Shown: in pieces, positions 46,301-52,833 of the stretch
Position numbering within the stretch: the first letter of the stretch is position 1
Layout: every line of letters begins with the position of its first letter
Origin: a virus
Strand: one strand, 5' to 3'
IMG/VR virus record: IMGVR_UViG_3300042197_002946
Coordinates: 62,001 to 126,000 of that record
DNA length: 64,000 nt
Position numbers and translations under genes: made by a program
The notes under the pieces: model-generated
Told to the model about the DNA's origin: nothing
The model's database searches: none
Seen by the model: the letters and a program-made list of their open reading frames with translations, nothing else

Positions 46301-47036
46301 TAATTATTATTGGATTAGTATTCCTGCTGAAGCCACCGGAGTTATTAGTGGATCATCTAAAATACCAGTAGCTGTGATACAAAAATGTTTTCATTCTAAA
46401 GCCACATTCTCTTTCTGTTCAAATATGTGTAATACCGAAGGTCGTGGTCCTGTATGGCCTGATTTTGATAAAACAGATACCAATTCACATGAAAGTATTT
46501 ATAAACTTCCAAGCGAGTCCGTACCAAGAGCCACAGACGTTACATACGAAGAAAGACAAACCAAACAAACCTACTACGTTGGTTGTGGAGAGACATCTAA
46601 CGATTCTCTGGTTAGAATGGATGTTATACAGGTCTATGAGGTTCCTGTGCAGAGCCATACATATGTGCCGGTTTCTGAGCTATTAGCCGAACCCAATGAG
46701 ATCACTGTAAGATTTAAATATTTGCCACGTAAAATACCAACAGATTTTAAGGTTACATTAGGCAATAATATTGTTAATCAAAGCCAGCTATATTTATGGG
46801 AATGTCATAAAACTAATGTCAGACACTTGTATAATTCTACAACAATTACCAATACTCCTCCGTTCTATCAGATTCTTAATGAGATGATTTTTCGATCATG
46901 GTTTGGAGAAAGACAAAAAATATCATTACAAGAAACCTATGATAGACAAATTTTTATGACACAGAACCATTACAAATGGGTTCCTTACGATTATGATGAT
47001 AGTGGAAAGTTTACCAGTGAGAGAAATATTCAATGA
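40311..47036 (+). CDS. Very large virion/baseplate protein (2241 residues)
   Basis: The longest gene of the window, starting two bases after the previous stop. It has no Thr/Pro linker or recognisable repeat. An acidic patch (SSDDDEDEEEPS) occurs near residue 400. Cys clusters occur near ~1300 (SCLDLQVCTGCP) and ~1615 (CVECKK), which could bind zinc or form disulfides. Much of the sequence alternates short beta strands with Asn/Tyr/Pro-rich loops, the usual look of large phage baseplate or peripheral tail proteins. It ends in an ATGA overlap with a small zinc-finger gene. Function is not recognised. A single intact frame of this length under dense packing argues for a real, selected gene. Confidence 0.55.
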   Translation: MATNPVRFEATAFVATAQQLLSIAAQNVYNSYPPYNLDIYNSYIQQTRLPAPPRFIPRPIPSPLSADQTIPILKPNIQNKIEGDMLSYGNHHCDIFASDWDYDLDWDSLQENQITINQLLQSQITQYSPAISGIWRPFFLYVDAQNKSIKNTFVTRSASAQEDTYEAGLKWENFITIQNPTLKNWLLSGGTTFKIDWKIDKDNFLTAPVLGLLFWYRYYDVNRETNIKKTYEIKPYTETVSQLDLPGIRYNNIDYVAQTGLTEYANTASHVNVERYGLHSELVSGDRVLIKEAGKDYIYEVNEGYWENLGEKRFINGVDIYVPEDQFTVYFESVADKDDWFGGKPDEISSFSYPKTSLKTKDIDKYSNMLNKLLNFEDNIGLQNLFQLSPAGPENDSTSSDDDEDEEEPSFIAGIYLDKQQQADYIAVKNLARFLCTAPVANSEYIKATTINLSNLNFKNFANIYAVKTDLENIFGYNISQPSVTVGDRITQPMLGNVPMKAGSAAPSIMTSEYTANIKAQNGLLKSFDQNFIYTKKDLLRALFQKNKKNRFIEFPKGQKTKLVSKFNINEPHLRIVMDFQDVKTLGVRNFQTGDTVDGDGLGGVWYKQRINVAGLELYTRLKFPDESALGPNEKEALVLKYIDKNNQDDNKTEVPIIMASDTINSSKEYYNQVINSVYEKFGIARLFQQKYNLENSLLISDNSGEYYDVLLTNNNGQSLKIFKNTTYQENQTFDNAVRFFKYTIDEYAKNVPKFEETNRLVEQRFNERATGSKGGILPNIKEVYMHRIGGFYLQDISFLTVGVNKFWRSRTAPAPIGQAQYFLPKSIRADIAAKPLDSKNITIEFECGKDTTIELYGINVTSLRDDTLERASCRPFPNKIPVYGDEISVYNAAIGFDFNESSHLLSTQFAPPIVAYGGHRSEDIDVLGLNIPGHPKPISATNSNYLIKQENILPQAAKNSSYYNRNQDQLTTAARSIGRSVLRDKSLVKCFLTPTNFTNEITFRKGFFHPNKGWIDYTVLPPDLQNKTAAKSISDSPCRIYTGAGALFRELTLTVADDNAKPDIPTKGKDYSIITRDPMEIYGDGNRAARAFPNILTIDLDPNTNFITHISATLKNLTHPVPKELKIALFDSLEQRWIAFNYIKAELEARMNNKAAQEDPNFQAKIQKQIAREKNAWIGSWETKPRTSPRHLLFHSSLLNYSSNFNAFFTNFSRKNIDYAFSNDFIAPAQSLDYYIGTSATYTGFWNYDGPIPDGINPDDIDAGTPPPEAPPFVGEPSTEVGKTWGISASDMGAEDEGGSCLDLQVCTGCPVAGYTQSYIFNRFHYNNETFNMGYPAGYNFIANFRNKKHLLPPINLDAPYTTINPEYPKQNVGSSSAYGVQLGCIPQPDPPRPRETVLPEFKPEPIFVPPFHPSIVGLLTYMGIANALQAQGYGWDLGFLTGVFFPSPFYFGTTRREKLGRYMENKGYLQIEGSTDDAKQLFGFQVRDIGLYDDAPFGQADKVQLEIKHPNGLWYNVEADIFKYSSHCSPVLENTKFNYLKHNKYLTEDESEDQNFTKPLSYPGFDFHVNSMLNTDRMSIDGVRAYYSFMKGEVVELNYKTIYTAITSQDQGNCVECKKTEKIESHKINITIKDIYIETINNPWYKETEIKVQDPSVIEVSLKPPEILYPDDFIDETSNVSKIVNPRVIIQFEPPIDLTNNDPNSVGPKAYLEGVIHKAATGSQCTSFLLFDPIVTDGKIAPSGNINYKRGENDTSEPFMYAGDKEIGGLTYSNNADIVNFGKWSNVRDRNLGTFTSSYIFDQLYAEGGLGWGTNLIKPESLPVIGNQEKYPTLLDLDYHYSKTNYCGRVKFTKGYDPTKTHTGYVKFNPRLVYNGMAKHPYTQTREDNLISFTGYPRPLDIIPNRIYAHNVLNISEQNASVLNIDAGEMHQRYKYNPETLDYYLPFYDLTLDNQILDEDLASQKPAKQGQISASSGIIQIENIFNNKKAIIYDNNYYWISIPAEATGVISGSSKIPVAVIQKCFHSKATFSFCSNMCNTEGRGPVWPDFDKTDTNSHESIYKLPSESVPRATDVTYEERQTKQTYYVGCGETSNDSLVRMDVIQVYEVPVQSHTYVPVSELLAEPNEITVRFKYLPRKIPTDFKVTLGNNIVNQSQLYLWECHKTNVRHLYNSTTITNTPPFYQILNEMIFRSWFGERQKISLQETYDRQIFMTQNHYKWVPYDYDDSGKFTSERNIQ

Positions 47037-47446
47037 ATGTATATGATTTAATGTGTGAATTTATTAGAATAGAACAATTTAAATACAAGTGTAGACTATG
47101 CGGATCTGTTGCTATGAGTTTTGATCCTCTGGAGTATCCATCTATTATATGTTCAAAAAAAATAGAGCTATTTCCTCCTGATCAATATGGTATTCAATTC
47201 AAACCCATAGATCCCGAAATGAGTACAGAAACCCAAATAAAAGAGGATCAGGCTATAGATGATATAAAGAAATGTTTAACAGAAGAAATAGAACATAGAT
47301 TTACCATATGTTCTAGTTGTGAATATTATAAAAATAGTACTTGTGAAAAATGTGGATGCTATGCTGTTAGAGATAAAATATATATGAATAAACTTGCATG
47401 GAAAGATCAGGAGTGTCCCATTGGTAAGTGGAAAAAACTGATCTAA
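47033..47446 (+). CDS. Small zinc-ribbon phage protein
   Basis: A 137-residue protein starting in an ATGA overlap with the 2241-residue gene. An N-terminal pair (CRLCGS, residues ~20-25) and a C-terminal cluster (CSSCEYY, CEKCGC, then a CPIGKW end) give two likely zinc sites. The C-terminal pattern, CxxC ... CxxCGC ... Lys ... CP(I/L)GKW, is a recurring small phage domain of unknown function, often found beside tail or late genes. It is the last gene of the + block, and its stop codon overlaps by 4 bases the stop of the convergent GT25-like gene. Possible roles include nucleic-acid binding or assembly; none is shown. Confidence 0.6.
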   Translation: MNVYDLMCEFIRIEQFKYKCRLCGSVAMSFDPLEYPSIICSKKIELFPPDQYGIQFKPIDPEMSTETQIKEDQAIDDIKKCLTEEIEHRFTICSSCEYYKNSTCEKCGCYAVRDKIYMNKLAWKDQECPIGKWKKLI

Positions 47447-48144
47447 ATATATTTTGGATTTTGTTGTATTAGGGCTGGCATCAGCCAATATGATTTAATT
47501 TGAGGATATTTACTTAGCAAATAATTAAATTCCCAATCTATCGGCAAGCCTATTTTATGTTCAACTAGTTTGTCTTGTAAAAATTTAGCAGTATCTCTTT
47601 TAAGTAGGATGCAGTCTGTGTATCTTGATTTTTGAATATGGAAAAATCTAGTATTGACACACTCTAGTGGGGTGGGACTATCGTATCCACAAACATCACG
47701 ATAAGTACAATCTAGCGGTTTTTTTCCAGTAGACACCCATACGATATCAGCATCGTGCGGTATTTCATTAATCATAACAGCAAACTCTGTATCGAAGCTA
47801 TCTTTGTTTGGAATATAGATATCATCTTCACATATCAAAGACCAATTGTTGTCATTATTGTTTGAGATACGAGATAGACAAGATAAATGATTTAAGCATA
47901 AAGAAAATTGCTTTTTATTTATCATTATATTACCTTCATTCCAACCAGTTACGGATATTCTCTCATCTGGCCATGTCCAAAAAGAATAGTAGTGATCATC
48001 AGAGATGTTTTTTGTATGATATGGATATCTGTATCGTATTTTATCTGGGCTAGAAACAAAACGAGCTAGACAAGCTAGCTCGCTCTGTAAATCTTGATAT
48101 CTGTCTGACAATGTGTCAGCAATAATATAGATATTCTCTAACAT
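47443..48144 (-). CDS. Glycosyltransferase family 25-like protein
   Basis: A 233-residue protein whose ATG overlaps the upstream TAA by one base (TAATG). GT25 proteins (the LPS beta-galactosyltransferase family) transfer hexoses and are GT-A-like. Supporting motifs: an early segment with an invariant-looking Leu-x-His-Leu-Ser-Cys (~81), then WSLICEDD near 100, matching the hydrophobic-Glu-Asp-Asp metal-site motif; later DIVWVSTG, and the C-terminal PIDWEFNYLL followed by YWLMPALIQQ, as in phage GT25-like proteins. It belongs to the leftward block and is separated from the other sugar genes by the annealing and nuclease genes. Likely substrates are glycans on virion, host surface or DNA; the sequence does not decide which. 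Confidence 0.65.
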   Translation of the reverse strand: MLENIYIIADTLSDRYQDLQSELACLARFVSSPDKIRYRYPYHTKNISDDHYYSFWTWPDERISVTGWNEGNIMINKKQFSLCLNHLSCLSRISNNNDNNWSLICEDDIYIPNKDSFDTEFAVMINEIPHDADIVWVSTGKKPLDCTYRDVCGYDSPTPLECVNTRFFHIQKSRYTDCILLKRDTAKFLQDKLVEHKIGLPIDWEFNYLLSKYPQIKSYWLMPALIQQNPKYI

Positions 48145-48491
48145 TACTTTTTCTTGGTGTCTTTTTCAGACTTATCGTCCTTTGCCCACTTATGCCAACC
48201 TTTATTCGGCAAATAATTGCCGTCATCATCCTTACGCTTAGGAAATAGCGTTCCGCCCTTTTTGTGTTGTCCGAATGATAGTATTGCACCACAGTCGGCA
48301 CATCGGAGTTCGAAATAATCGTTACCATCCACATTACGTACTATAAACTTAATATTAGTACTTCCGCATAGTCCGCACTTTTCTTCACCGAAAATTTCTT
48401 GTATCGAAGCAAGTTCCTTAAAAACTTCCTTCTGACCAGCGCCCTCAACTTCAAACTCTAATCTATCGCCAACTTTATATCTTAATTTCAT
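48144..48491 (-). CDS. Zinc-ribbon protein of unknown function
   Basis: A 115-residue protein overlapping the upstream gene by 4 bases (ATGA) and the downstream gene by 1 (TAATG), so probably translationally coupled to both. It has a single zinc ribbon: CGLCGS near residue 39 and CADCGA near 64, flanked by strands (IKFIVRNVDGNDYFELRC). After it comes a basic GGTLFPKR segment and a Lys-rich tail. This small protein type is recurrent in phages beside single-strand annealing or ssDNA-binding genes. DNA-binding in recombination is a reasonable guess, but unproven. Confidence 0.55.
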   Translation of the reverse strand: MKLRYKVGDRLEFEVEGAGQKEVFKELASIQEIFGEEKCGLCGSTNIKFIVRNVDGNDYFELRCADCGAILSFGQHKKGGTLFPKRKDDDGNYLPNKGWHKWAKDDKSEKDTKKK

Positions 48492-49210
48492 GATTCACCT
48501 TTCCATGTATCGGAGTAGCCTTTTAGTTCTGACGGAATCGTGTCAAGGTTTTGTTGTAACTTTGACAACTCCCTAATAATAGAGATACCATGAGAATAGT
48601 CAATATTCTTGATATTCTTTTCCTCTATTCCCAAACTAGCCACCACCCTTAATGGATTAATATCTATTCTTTTAGCTATAACATCAATAAAATTAATCTG
48701 ATTAGAAGTAATCTTAGATACAGTATCTCCATCAGGATCGTCCTCAATAGTTGACGATATTTCCTCGGCTGCTACAACTTTACGTAGTTTTAGGGCTCGT
48801 CTTAGGGCTCGTCCTTCTGCCCGCGTTTCTGCAACAGCCACAGGATGATTACGATAAATCTTATCGCAGTTACCCCAATAAACGTCCGCAGAGCCATCCA
48901 CAGTCTGGATATTAAAACCTTCTGGGTCAGGCTTGTCTGGATTTAAACGATAGGTGAGAGAATGAACCACCGTGGCTCTTTTCTCATTGTCAGGACTAGG
49001 AGACTGAGCTACCGTGGAAGTTGATGACATTAATCTACAATTTAAAGCCACCTCGAAAATACGTCTTAAACCATCTGTGGTTGGATTGCCGGCTATTTTT
49101 TCATCATCAGATAGTAGAGTGAGTACATAATCTGTCCATTCCAAATCATGAGGACTTGGTACAGCCGTGCTTTCTGCAACAGTTTCTGTGGGCGCTTTAT
49201 TTTTAGCCAT
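48488..49210 (-). CDS. Candidate Rad52-like single-strand annealing protein
   Basis: A 240-residue protein with an AGGAG site 10 bases upstream, inside the end of the nuclease gene. The middle third has a YR-strand and YWGNCDK segment, then the helix VAVAETRAEGRALRRALKL (~125-143). A helix of type A-x-T-(R/K)-A-x-x-R-A-L-R is typical of the Rad52/Sak/DdrA-like annealing fold, where its basic residues contact ssDNA. The C-terminal ~70 residues look like a separate small helical domain. Such proteins anneal complementary strands during phage recombination. It sits with a zinc-ribbon protein and a nuclease in one operon. The motif match is good, but the fold needs a profile search. Confidence 0.5.
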   Translation of the reverse strand: MAKNKAPTETVAESTAVPSPHDLEWTDYVLTLLSDDEKIAGNPTTDGLRRIFEVALNCRLMSSTSTVAQSPSPDNEKRATVVHSLTYRLNPDKPDPEGFNIQTVDGSADVYWGNCDKIYRNHPVAVAETRAEGRALRRALKLRKVVAAEEISSTIEDDPDGDTVSKITSNQINFIDVIAKRIDINPLRVVASLGIEEKNIKNIDYSHGISIIRELSKLQQNLDTIPSELKGYSDTWKGES

Positions 49211-49215
49211 AAACT

Positions 49216-50004
49216 TTAATCTCCTATTTCTATAATATTGTCTTGGTTATTAGCTGTGTCCTGTATAATCTTAATTAGATTATTTACTATGATAGATGCT
49301 CTAGCTTTTGAAAAATCATGTTTCTGAGTAATCCTGATAAGCTTGATCCCTTTACCGATAAGTAATCCTGTTTTTTTGGAATCATAGGCTATATTCCTCT
49401 GTAAAGCATCATTTCCCCAAACCGGTTCAAAATGAGACGGACCGTCAACTTCTATAGCTATGTTATGCTGTGGCAGAAAGATGTCGAGCTGTAATTTTGT
49501 ATTTGACAAGAATTGTTCTTTGTGAAAGTCAACCTTGTATCCAGCATTTAATAGTCCTGACAGTATAAATTTTTCTAATTTGGAACCCTCCTTACTAGAT
49601 CTTCTTACGGCATCAATAGCCTTTTTTTGCATAGTATGTTTTTGATCTTCAGACAAATTTTCCCATTGCTGTTTAGCATTAGCTGATCTGGCCTGTTTTT
49701 CCTGCTTACTCAGATCCTCCCAACTCTGCATAACGCCTAATCCTATTTTCATAGCAGTATCAGCATCTCTTTTTGTTCCTTTGGTTGGATGCTTATGCTT
49801 CCCTGTTCTCAAAGCATTTTTTTGCGCTGTGCTTTTGTCCCTAAGAGGAATATTAAATTTTTTAGCATCCCTACGTACCTTATTGGGGTAGGTCTGAAGC
49901 TTTTCTGCCACATCTCCTAAACTCATATTTTTTTGAATATATAATTCTTTAATAATTTGTTTTTTTTGAGCTTCTGATAATTGACTATAGTTTAATGTGC
50001 TCAT
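49216..50004 (-). CDS. HTH plus Vsr-like PD-(D/E)XK endonuclease, possibly homing
   Basis: A 262-residue protein. Residues ~8-55 resemble a helix-turn-helix (MSLGDVAEKLQTYPNKVRRDAKKF). A basic, coil-like middle follows. The C-terminal domain (~135-255) has an EKF-helix, QLDIFLP, then IAIEVDGPSHFEPVWG and LLIGKGIKLIRI, the order of conserved strands in Vsr-like/DUF559-type nucleases. Asp in LDIFLP, and Glu, Asp and His of EVDGPSH, are candidate catalytic residues, as in the EDxHD homing nucleases. It may be a freestanding homing endonuclease or a phage recombination/repair nuclease beside the annealing protein. Its 3' end carries the ribosome binding site of the annealing gene. Confidence 0.6.
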   Translation of the reverse strand: MSTLNYSQLSEAQKKQIIKELYIQKNMSLGDVAEKLQTYPNKVRRDAKKFNIPLRDKSTAQKNALRTGKHKHPTKGTKRDADTAMKIGLGVMQSWEDLSKQEKQARSANAKQQWENLSEDQKHTMQKKAIDAVRRSSKEGSKLEKFILSGLLNAGYKVDFHKEQFLSNTKLQLDIFLPQHNIAIEVDGPSHFEPVWGNDALQRNIAYDSKKTGLLIGKGIKLIRITQKHDFSKARASIIVNNLIKIIQDTANNQDNIIEIGD

Positions 50005-50482
50005 ATATAGCCTCTGGGTGTTCTGATGATAATAAAACAGACGGTTTCCAACAAATATCCAACAAAGGCTTAAACTCTGGAATGGTAGTACATAATAGAT
50101 CGTTATTGTTGTTGTAATACCTGCTGAGTTCTTGGTATTTAGTAAGATTTAAACTTTGACGATCTGATGGTTGTTGATTGATAAAAGAAGTCCATTCATT
50201 TGTATTGCAAAGAAAGATTTTTTGTTTAGATATACAGCTAGATAAAAAAATCATATCCTGTAAAGAGAAACAAATAATTGGTCCTTTAAAATATTTAGCT
50301 TCATTAATGTGTAAGGTAGCAAAATAATTAAAAGATGTTATATTGCTAAAATAATAACTGTTAAATAGAATATGATCTAAAAAGGGAGCTGCTAGGCTTA
50401 GTCTATTTATGGTATCTAGCACCAATTTAGACTGTTCATTATTTTCTATATTAAGAGCTAAAAAGCCTACTGTTTTATTCAT
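49985..50482 (-). CDS. Unrecognised protein in the sugar-gene cluster
   Basis: A 165-residue protein overlapping the GT-like gene upstream by 4 bases (ATGA) and the nuclease gene downstream by 20 bases. Short beta-alpha units (VGFLALNI, GPIICFSLQDMIFL, KIFLCNT) suggest a Rossmann-like half-fold, as in the N-domain of a GT-B enzyme, but there is no sugar-nucleotide motif. It ends with SVLLSSEHPEAIYEHI. It could be a degenerate transferase or accessory subunit of its neighbours. I do not recognise a family. Confidence 0.5.
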   Translation of the reverse strand: MNKTVGFLALNIENNEQSKLVLDTINRLSLAAPFLDHILFNSYYFSNITSFNYFATLHINEAKYFKGPIICFSLQDMIFLSSCISKQKIFLCNTNEWTSFINQQPSDRQSLNLTKYQELSRYYNNNNDLLCTTIPEFKPLLDICWKPSVLLSSEHPEAIYEHIKL

Positions 50483-51279
50483 AGTAAGTGTTTTTCTATA
50501 AAGTTTTTGTATGAACTTTGTTTAATATCCTGAATACTGAGTGACGGTTTAGGTAATTGATCAATATTAGTTAATGTCTCCTTGGATATTGTGCTCTTTT
50601 TCATCCAATTGTTGCCTTCAACACACAACACAGGTTTTCCCAAAATAAGAGCATAGGGTACAAATGTATTGTTTAATGCTAATAGCATTTGACAGTTGTT
50701 GACCAACTCCATAAAAAAAGGATCGTCTATATAACCTATATTTTGAGGATGATCTATATACAGACCATCAAATAATTTGATATTAAGATTAGTATTGGGA
50801 TATAGTACATTGATTAATTCTACAGGCAGTTTTTCTACTCCACTAAGATGAGCTACAATGTCAATGTGGTCTATTTTCTTCTTTTTATCAAAAGAATTCA
50901 ACAGATATTCGCTATAATAGTTGTCCATCTTGATAGTAGAAGGTTTGATATTTTTTATTCCGATTAAGTCTTTGGCTTGGACTAGACAACGGATATTTCT
51001 TTTAGTAGCATCATTATATAGACTTTTGTTCATTCTATCAAAGTATAAAAAGATATTTTGTGGGTACTCTGTTTCTTGCATAAAACCAATAGTTTCAGAA
51101 TTGATAGAAGAAGCACAGAATATATACTTATGATTTTTTCTAGTATTGTCGTCGTCTTGATAATATTGATCAAATAAATAGCTAGCCATGTACGGTGCAA
51201 TTTCTCCATACGCAACCAGATCGTATGCTAGGTGCTGTATCGTTTTTGTTAGCGATGTAAATTCTAAAGTAAATTTCAT
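50479..51279 (-). CDS. GT-B-like glycosyltransferase, probable
   Basis: A 266-residue protein one base after the upstream stop. A Rossmann-like C-terminal half carries the stretch LLALNNTFVPYALILGKPVL (~205-225), matching the 'small residue ... pocket ... A-x-x-L-G-K-P' turn in the donor-binding domain of GT9 and related GT-B enzymes. The N-terminal half contains alternating strands and helices without a clear acceptor motif. It is short for a two-domain GT-B. Its sugar-cluster position supports the call, which remains a weak homology judgement. Confidence 0.4.
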   Translation of the reverse strand: MKFTLEFTSLTKTIQHLAYDLVAYGEIAPYMASYLFDQYYQDDDNTRKNHKYIFCASSINSETIGFMQETEYPQNIFLYFDRMNKSLYNDATKRNIRCLVQAKDLIGIKNIKPSTIKMDNYYSEYLLNSFDKKKKIDHIDIVAHLSGVEKLPVELINVLYPNTNLNIKLFDGLYIDHPQNIGYIDDPFFMELVNNCQMLLALNNTFVPYALILGKPVLCVEGNNWMKKSTISKETLTNIDQLPKPSLSIQDIKQSSYKNFIEKHLL

Positions 51280-51280
51280 A

Positions 51281-51958
51281 TTATTTATGGTTGACTGTAA
51301 TAAGTGAGTTATTATAAATATAATTATTTATTGTAGGAAATAGAGGCAGTAACATATTGATACTTTCAAAAAATAACATATTATTATTTGTATCTATGAT
51401 TGATTCTAATAATGTTTTACTGTTGGCTTGTAGCATAAAAATTTCTGACCATTTGGGAGTAAGTTCATAGCATAAGTATTCGACTTGTCCATCGTTGTGT
51501 GTGCATCCAATTTTAAAAAATTTATTCGTACAATTTTTGATACAGAAAATGTGGTTCGAGTTGTTGTTGCATTGTTGAAAAATATTTTTCCGTAGTATAG
51601 TATAATTACTAATTATAATCGTTGGATAGTTATTGTCAATTTGTTTAAGGGCTAAACCTATAGCATATGACTGCCCATAGTCTTCATAATGATCATTTTC
51701 TATAACTTTAACATCATTACCAAAATGAATTTTTTTCTTTAGCTTATCTCTGTCAAACCCTAAAACAACACTAATCGAAGCTATTTTCTTTACGTATTTA
51801 CGAATACTTGCTAGCTGATGTTTGATAACTGCGTCATTATGATTATCTATCTTTATAGACATCAAGCTCTTAGATCCTACCGATTTCATGCCTTTAGTAA
51901 TTTCGTATGCTAATAAAATTACATTATAATAATTATATGTAGACGACGTTCTTTTCAT
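51281..51958 (-). CDS. Sugar nucleotidyltransferase-like (GT-A fold) protein
   Basis: A 225-residue protein overlapping the upstream gene by 26 bases. Its start (YYNVILLAYEITKGMKSVGSKSLMSI) has the layout of nucleotidyltransferases that make sugar-NDPs: hydrophobic strand, Gly-rich loop, Met, then the Lys-Ser-Leu-x-x-Ile element. The middle, SISVVLGFDRDKLK then NDHYEDYGQSYAIGLAL, matches the 'VxGy ... N-x-x-Y ... S-x-x-x-x-x' order of the family. The signature loop (usually AAGxGxRM) is altered to AYEITKGM, so activity is doubtful. It may be inactive, divergent, or use another nucleotide. A role in donor supply for the adjacent transferases is the natural inference. Confidence 0.5.
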   Translation of the reverse strand: MKRTSSTYNYYNVILLAYEITKGMKSVGSKSLMSIKIDNHNDAVIKHQLASIRKYVKKIASISVVLGFDRDKLKKKIHFGNDVKVIENDHYEDYGQSYAIGLALKQIDNNYPTIIISNYTILRKNIFQQCNNNSNHIFCIKNCTNKFFKIGCTHNDGQVEYLCYELTPKWSEIFMLQANSKTLLESIIDTNNNMLFFESINMLLPLFPTINNYIYNNSLITVNHK

Positions 51959-52463
51959 TTTCTACTAATTTGTTAATAAGTGGTTCGTGATTGTTCTTAT
52001 TAAGAATCATATGTGTAGAAAAAGGTATAACTAGACCATTATAAGGATCATTCTGTTTCATAATAGCATCTACATTACGTACTGATTTAAAAATAGGATC
52101 TATTTGTGAGATGTAATTAGCGTGGCAATCTATTATGTTATCATAAACAATATAATGTGTTGTTTTATTTTTTCTAATGTTAGTATCCAAAACAATGTCA
52201 ATGCTCTCTGTCAACGGATAATGAGGCAATGTTATCTCGTGTAGCTTCCATTCATATTTTTTATCTAGCCCCTTAACATATGCAAGCAAATCAGTAAATG
52301 CATAACTGTATTCTGGCTTATATATCAAAGAACAAAATCCAATAGGTCCATCATGATTTAGTAGCTCATATATTTTGTCTTTATCAAATGTGTCTACAAA
52401 CACTATATAATAGTATTTATTGCTGTAATCTTTGGACTGTAAGCTTAGTGATGTTTCCGTCAT
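51933..52463 (-). CDS. Unrecognised protein, possibly GT-A-like
   Basis: A 176-residue protein with no ribosome binding site visible; its start lies 47 bases inside the upstream gene, and its end overlaps the next by 26, so expression probably depends on coupling. It is rich in Tyr, Asp and Asn. Strands YYYIVFVDTF and SIDIVLDTN, with HYIVYDNIID (~101-110), could represent a small nucleotide-binding fold with an Asp pair. No family is recognised. Overlapping frames without frameshift suggest a conserved arrangement and not decay. Confidence 0.45.
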   Translation of the reverse strand: MTETSLSLQSKDYSNKYYYIVFVDTFDKDKIYELLNHDGPIGFCSLIYKPEYSYAFTDLLAYVKGLDKKYEWKLHEITLPHYPLTESIDIVLDTNIRKNKTTHYIVYDNIIDCHANYISQIDPIFKSVRNVDAIMKQNDPYNGLVIPFSTHMILNKNNHEPLINKLVENEKNVVYI

Positions 52464-52833
52464 ATATAACCTGTTTAATAGAAATATTATGTTTACTGAT
52501 TATCTCACCAAGATCTTTATCAAAAAAATAACAAGACTTGTCGGCCAATGCATGGTTTAATTCGTTAATAGATATCTTATTATATGTTATATCGTTGTAT
52601 ATTTTATCAAAATTTAAAAACTCCAAGCACATCATACCAGAATTAAGTTTAATTTTTCTGCTCAGGCCCGTAATAATAGCCTCTAGCTGAGCATATGGAG
52701 CATTATTCAATTCGTTAAATGATAATACATCGCACGAGCCATTGGGAATGTGGTTGATTTGTTCTAGCTGAACATTATTAGCTCCTTGTATTTTTTTACT
52801 ATCGCTAATATATGCGTGGATATGTTTACTCAT
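52417..52833 (-). CDS. Short methyltransferase-like fragment
   Basis: A 138-residue protein starting in an ATGA overlap with the upstream gene. It resembles the C-terminal half of class I SAM-dependent methyltransferases of the small phage/surface type: CDVLSFNELNNAP (strand 4 region, where family members have a D/E-x-x-E-H motif), then a helix and a strand MMCLEFLNFD, then a C-terminal segment with ISIKQVIYDGNITKLTVQR like the final strands. The SAM-binding Gly-loop half is absent, so it may be truncated, inactive or a partner of a neighbour. The call is tentative. Confidence 0.4.
   Translation of the reverse strand: MSKHIHAYISDSKKIQGANNVQLEQINHIPNGSCDVLSFNELNNAPYAQLEAIITGLSRKIKLNSGMMCLEFLNFDKIYNDITYNKISINELNHALADKSCYFFDKDLGEIISKHNISIKQVIYDGNITKLTVQRLQQ

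Noticed and set aside
47430-47460. Bidirectional terminator between the convergent blocks
   Set aside because: The two stop codons overlap by 4 bases and I see no hairpin with T-tract there.
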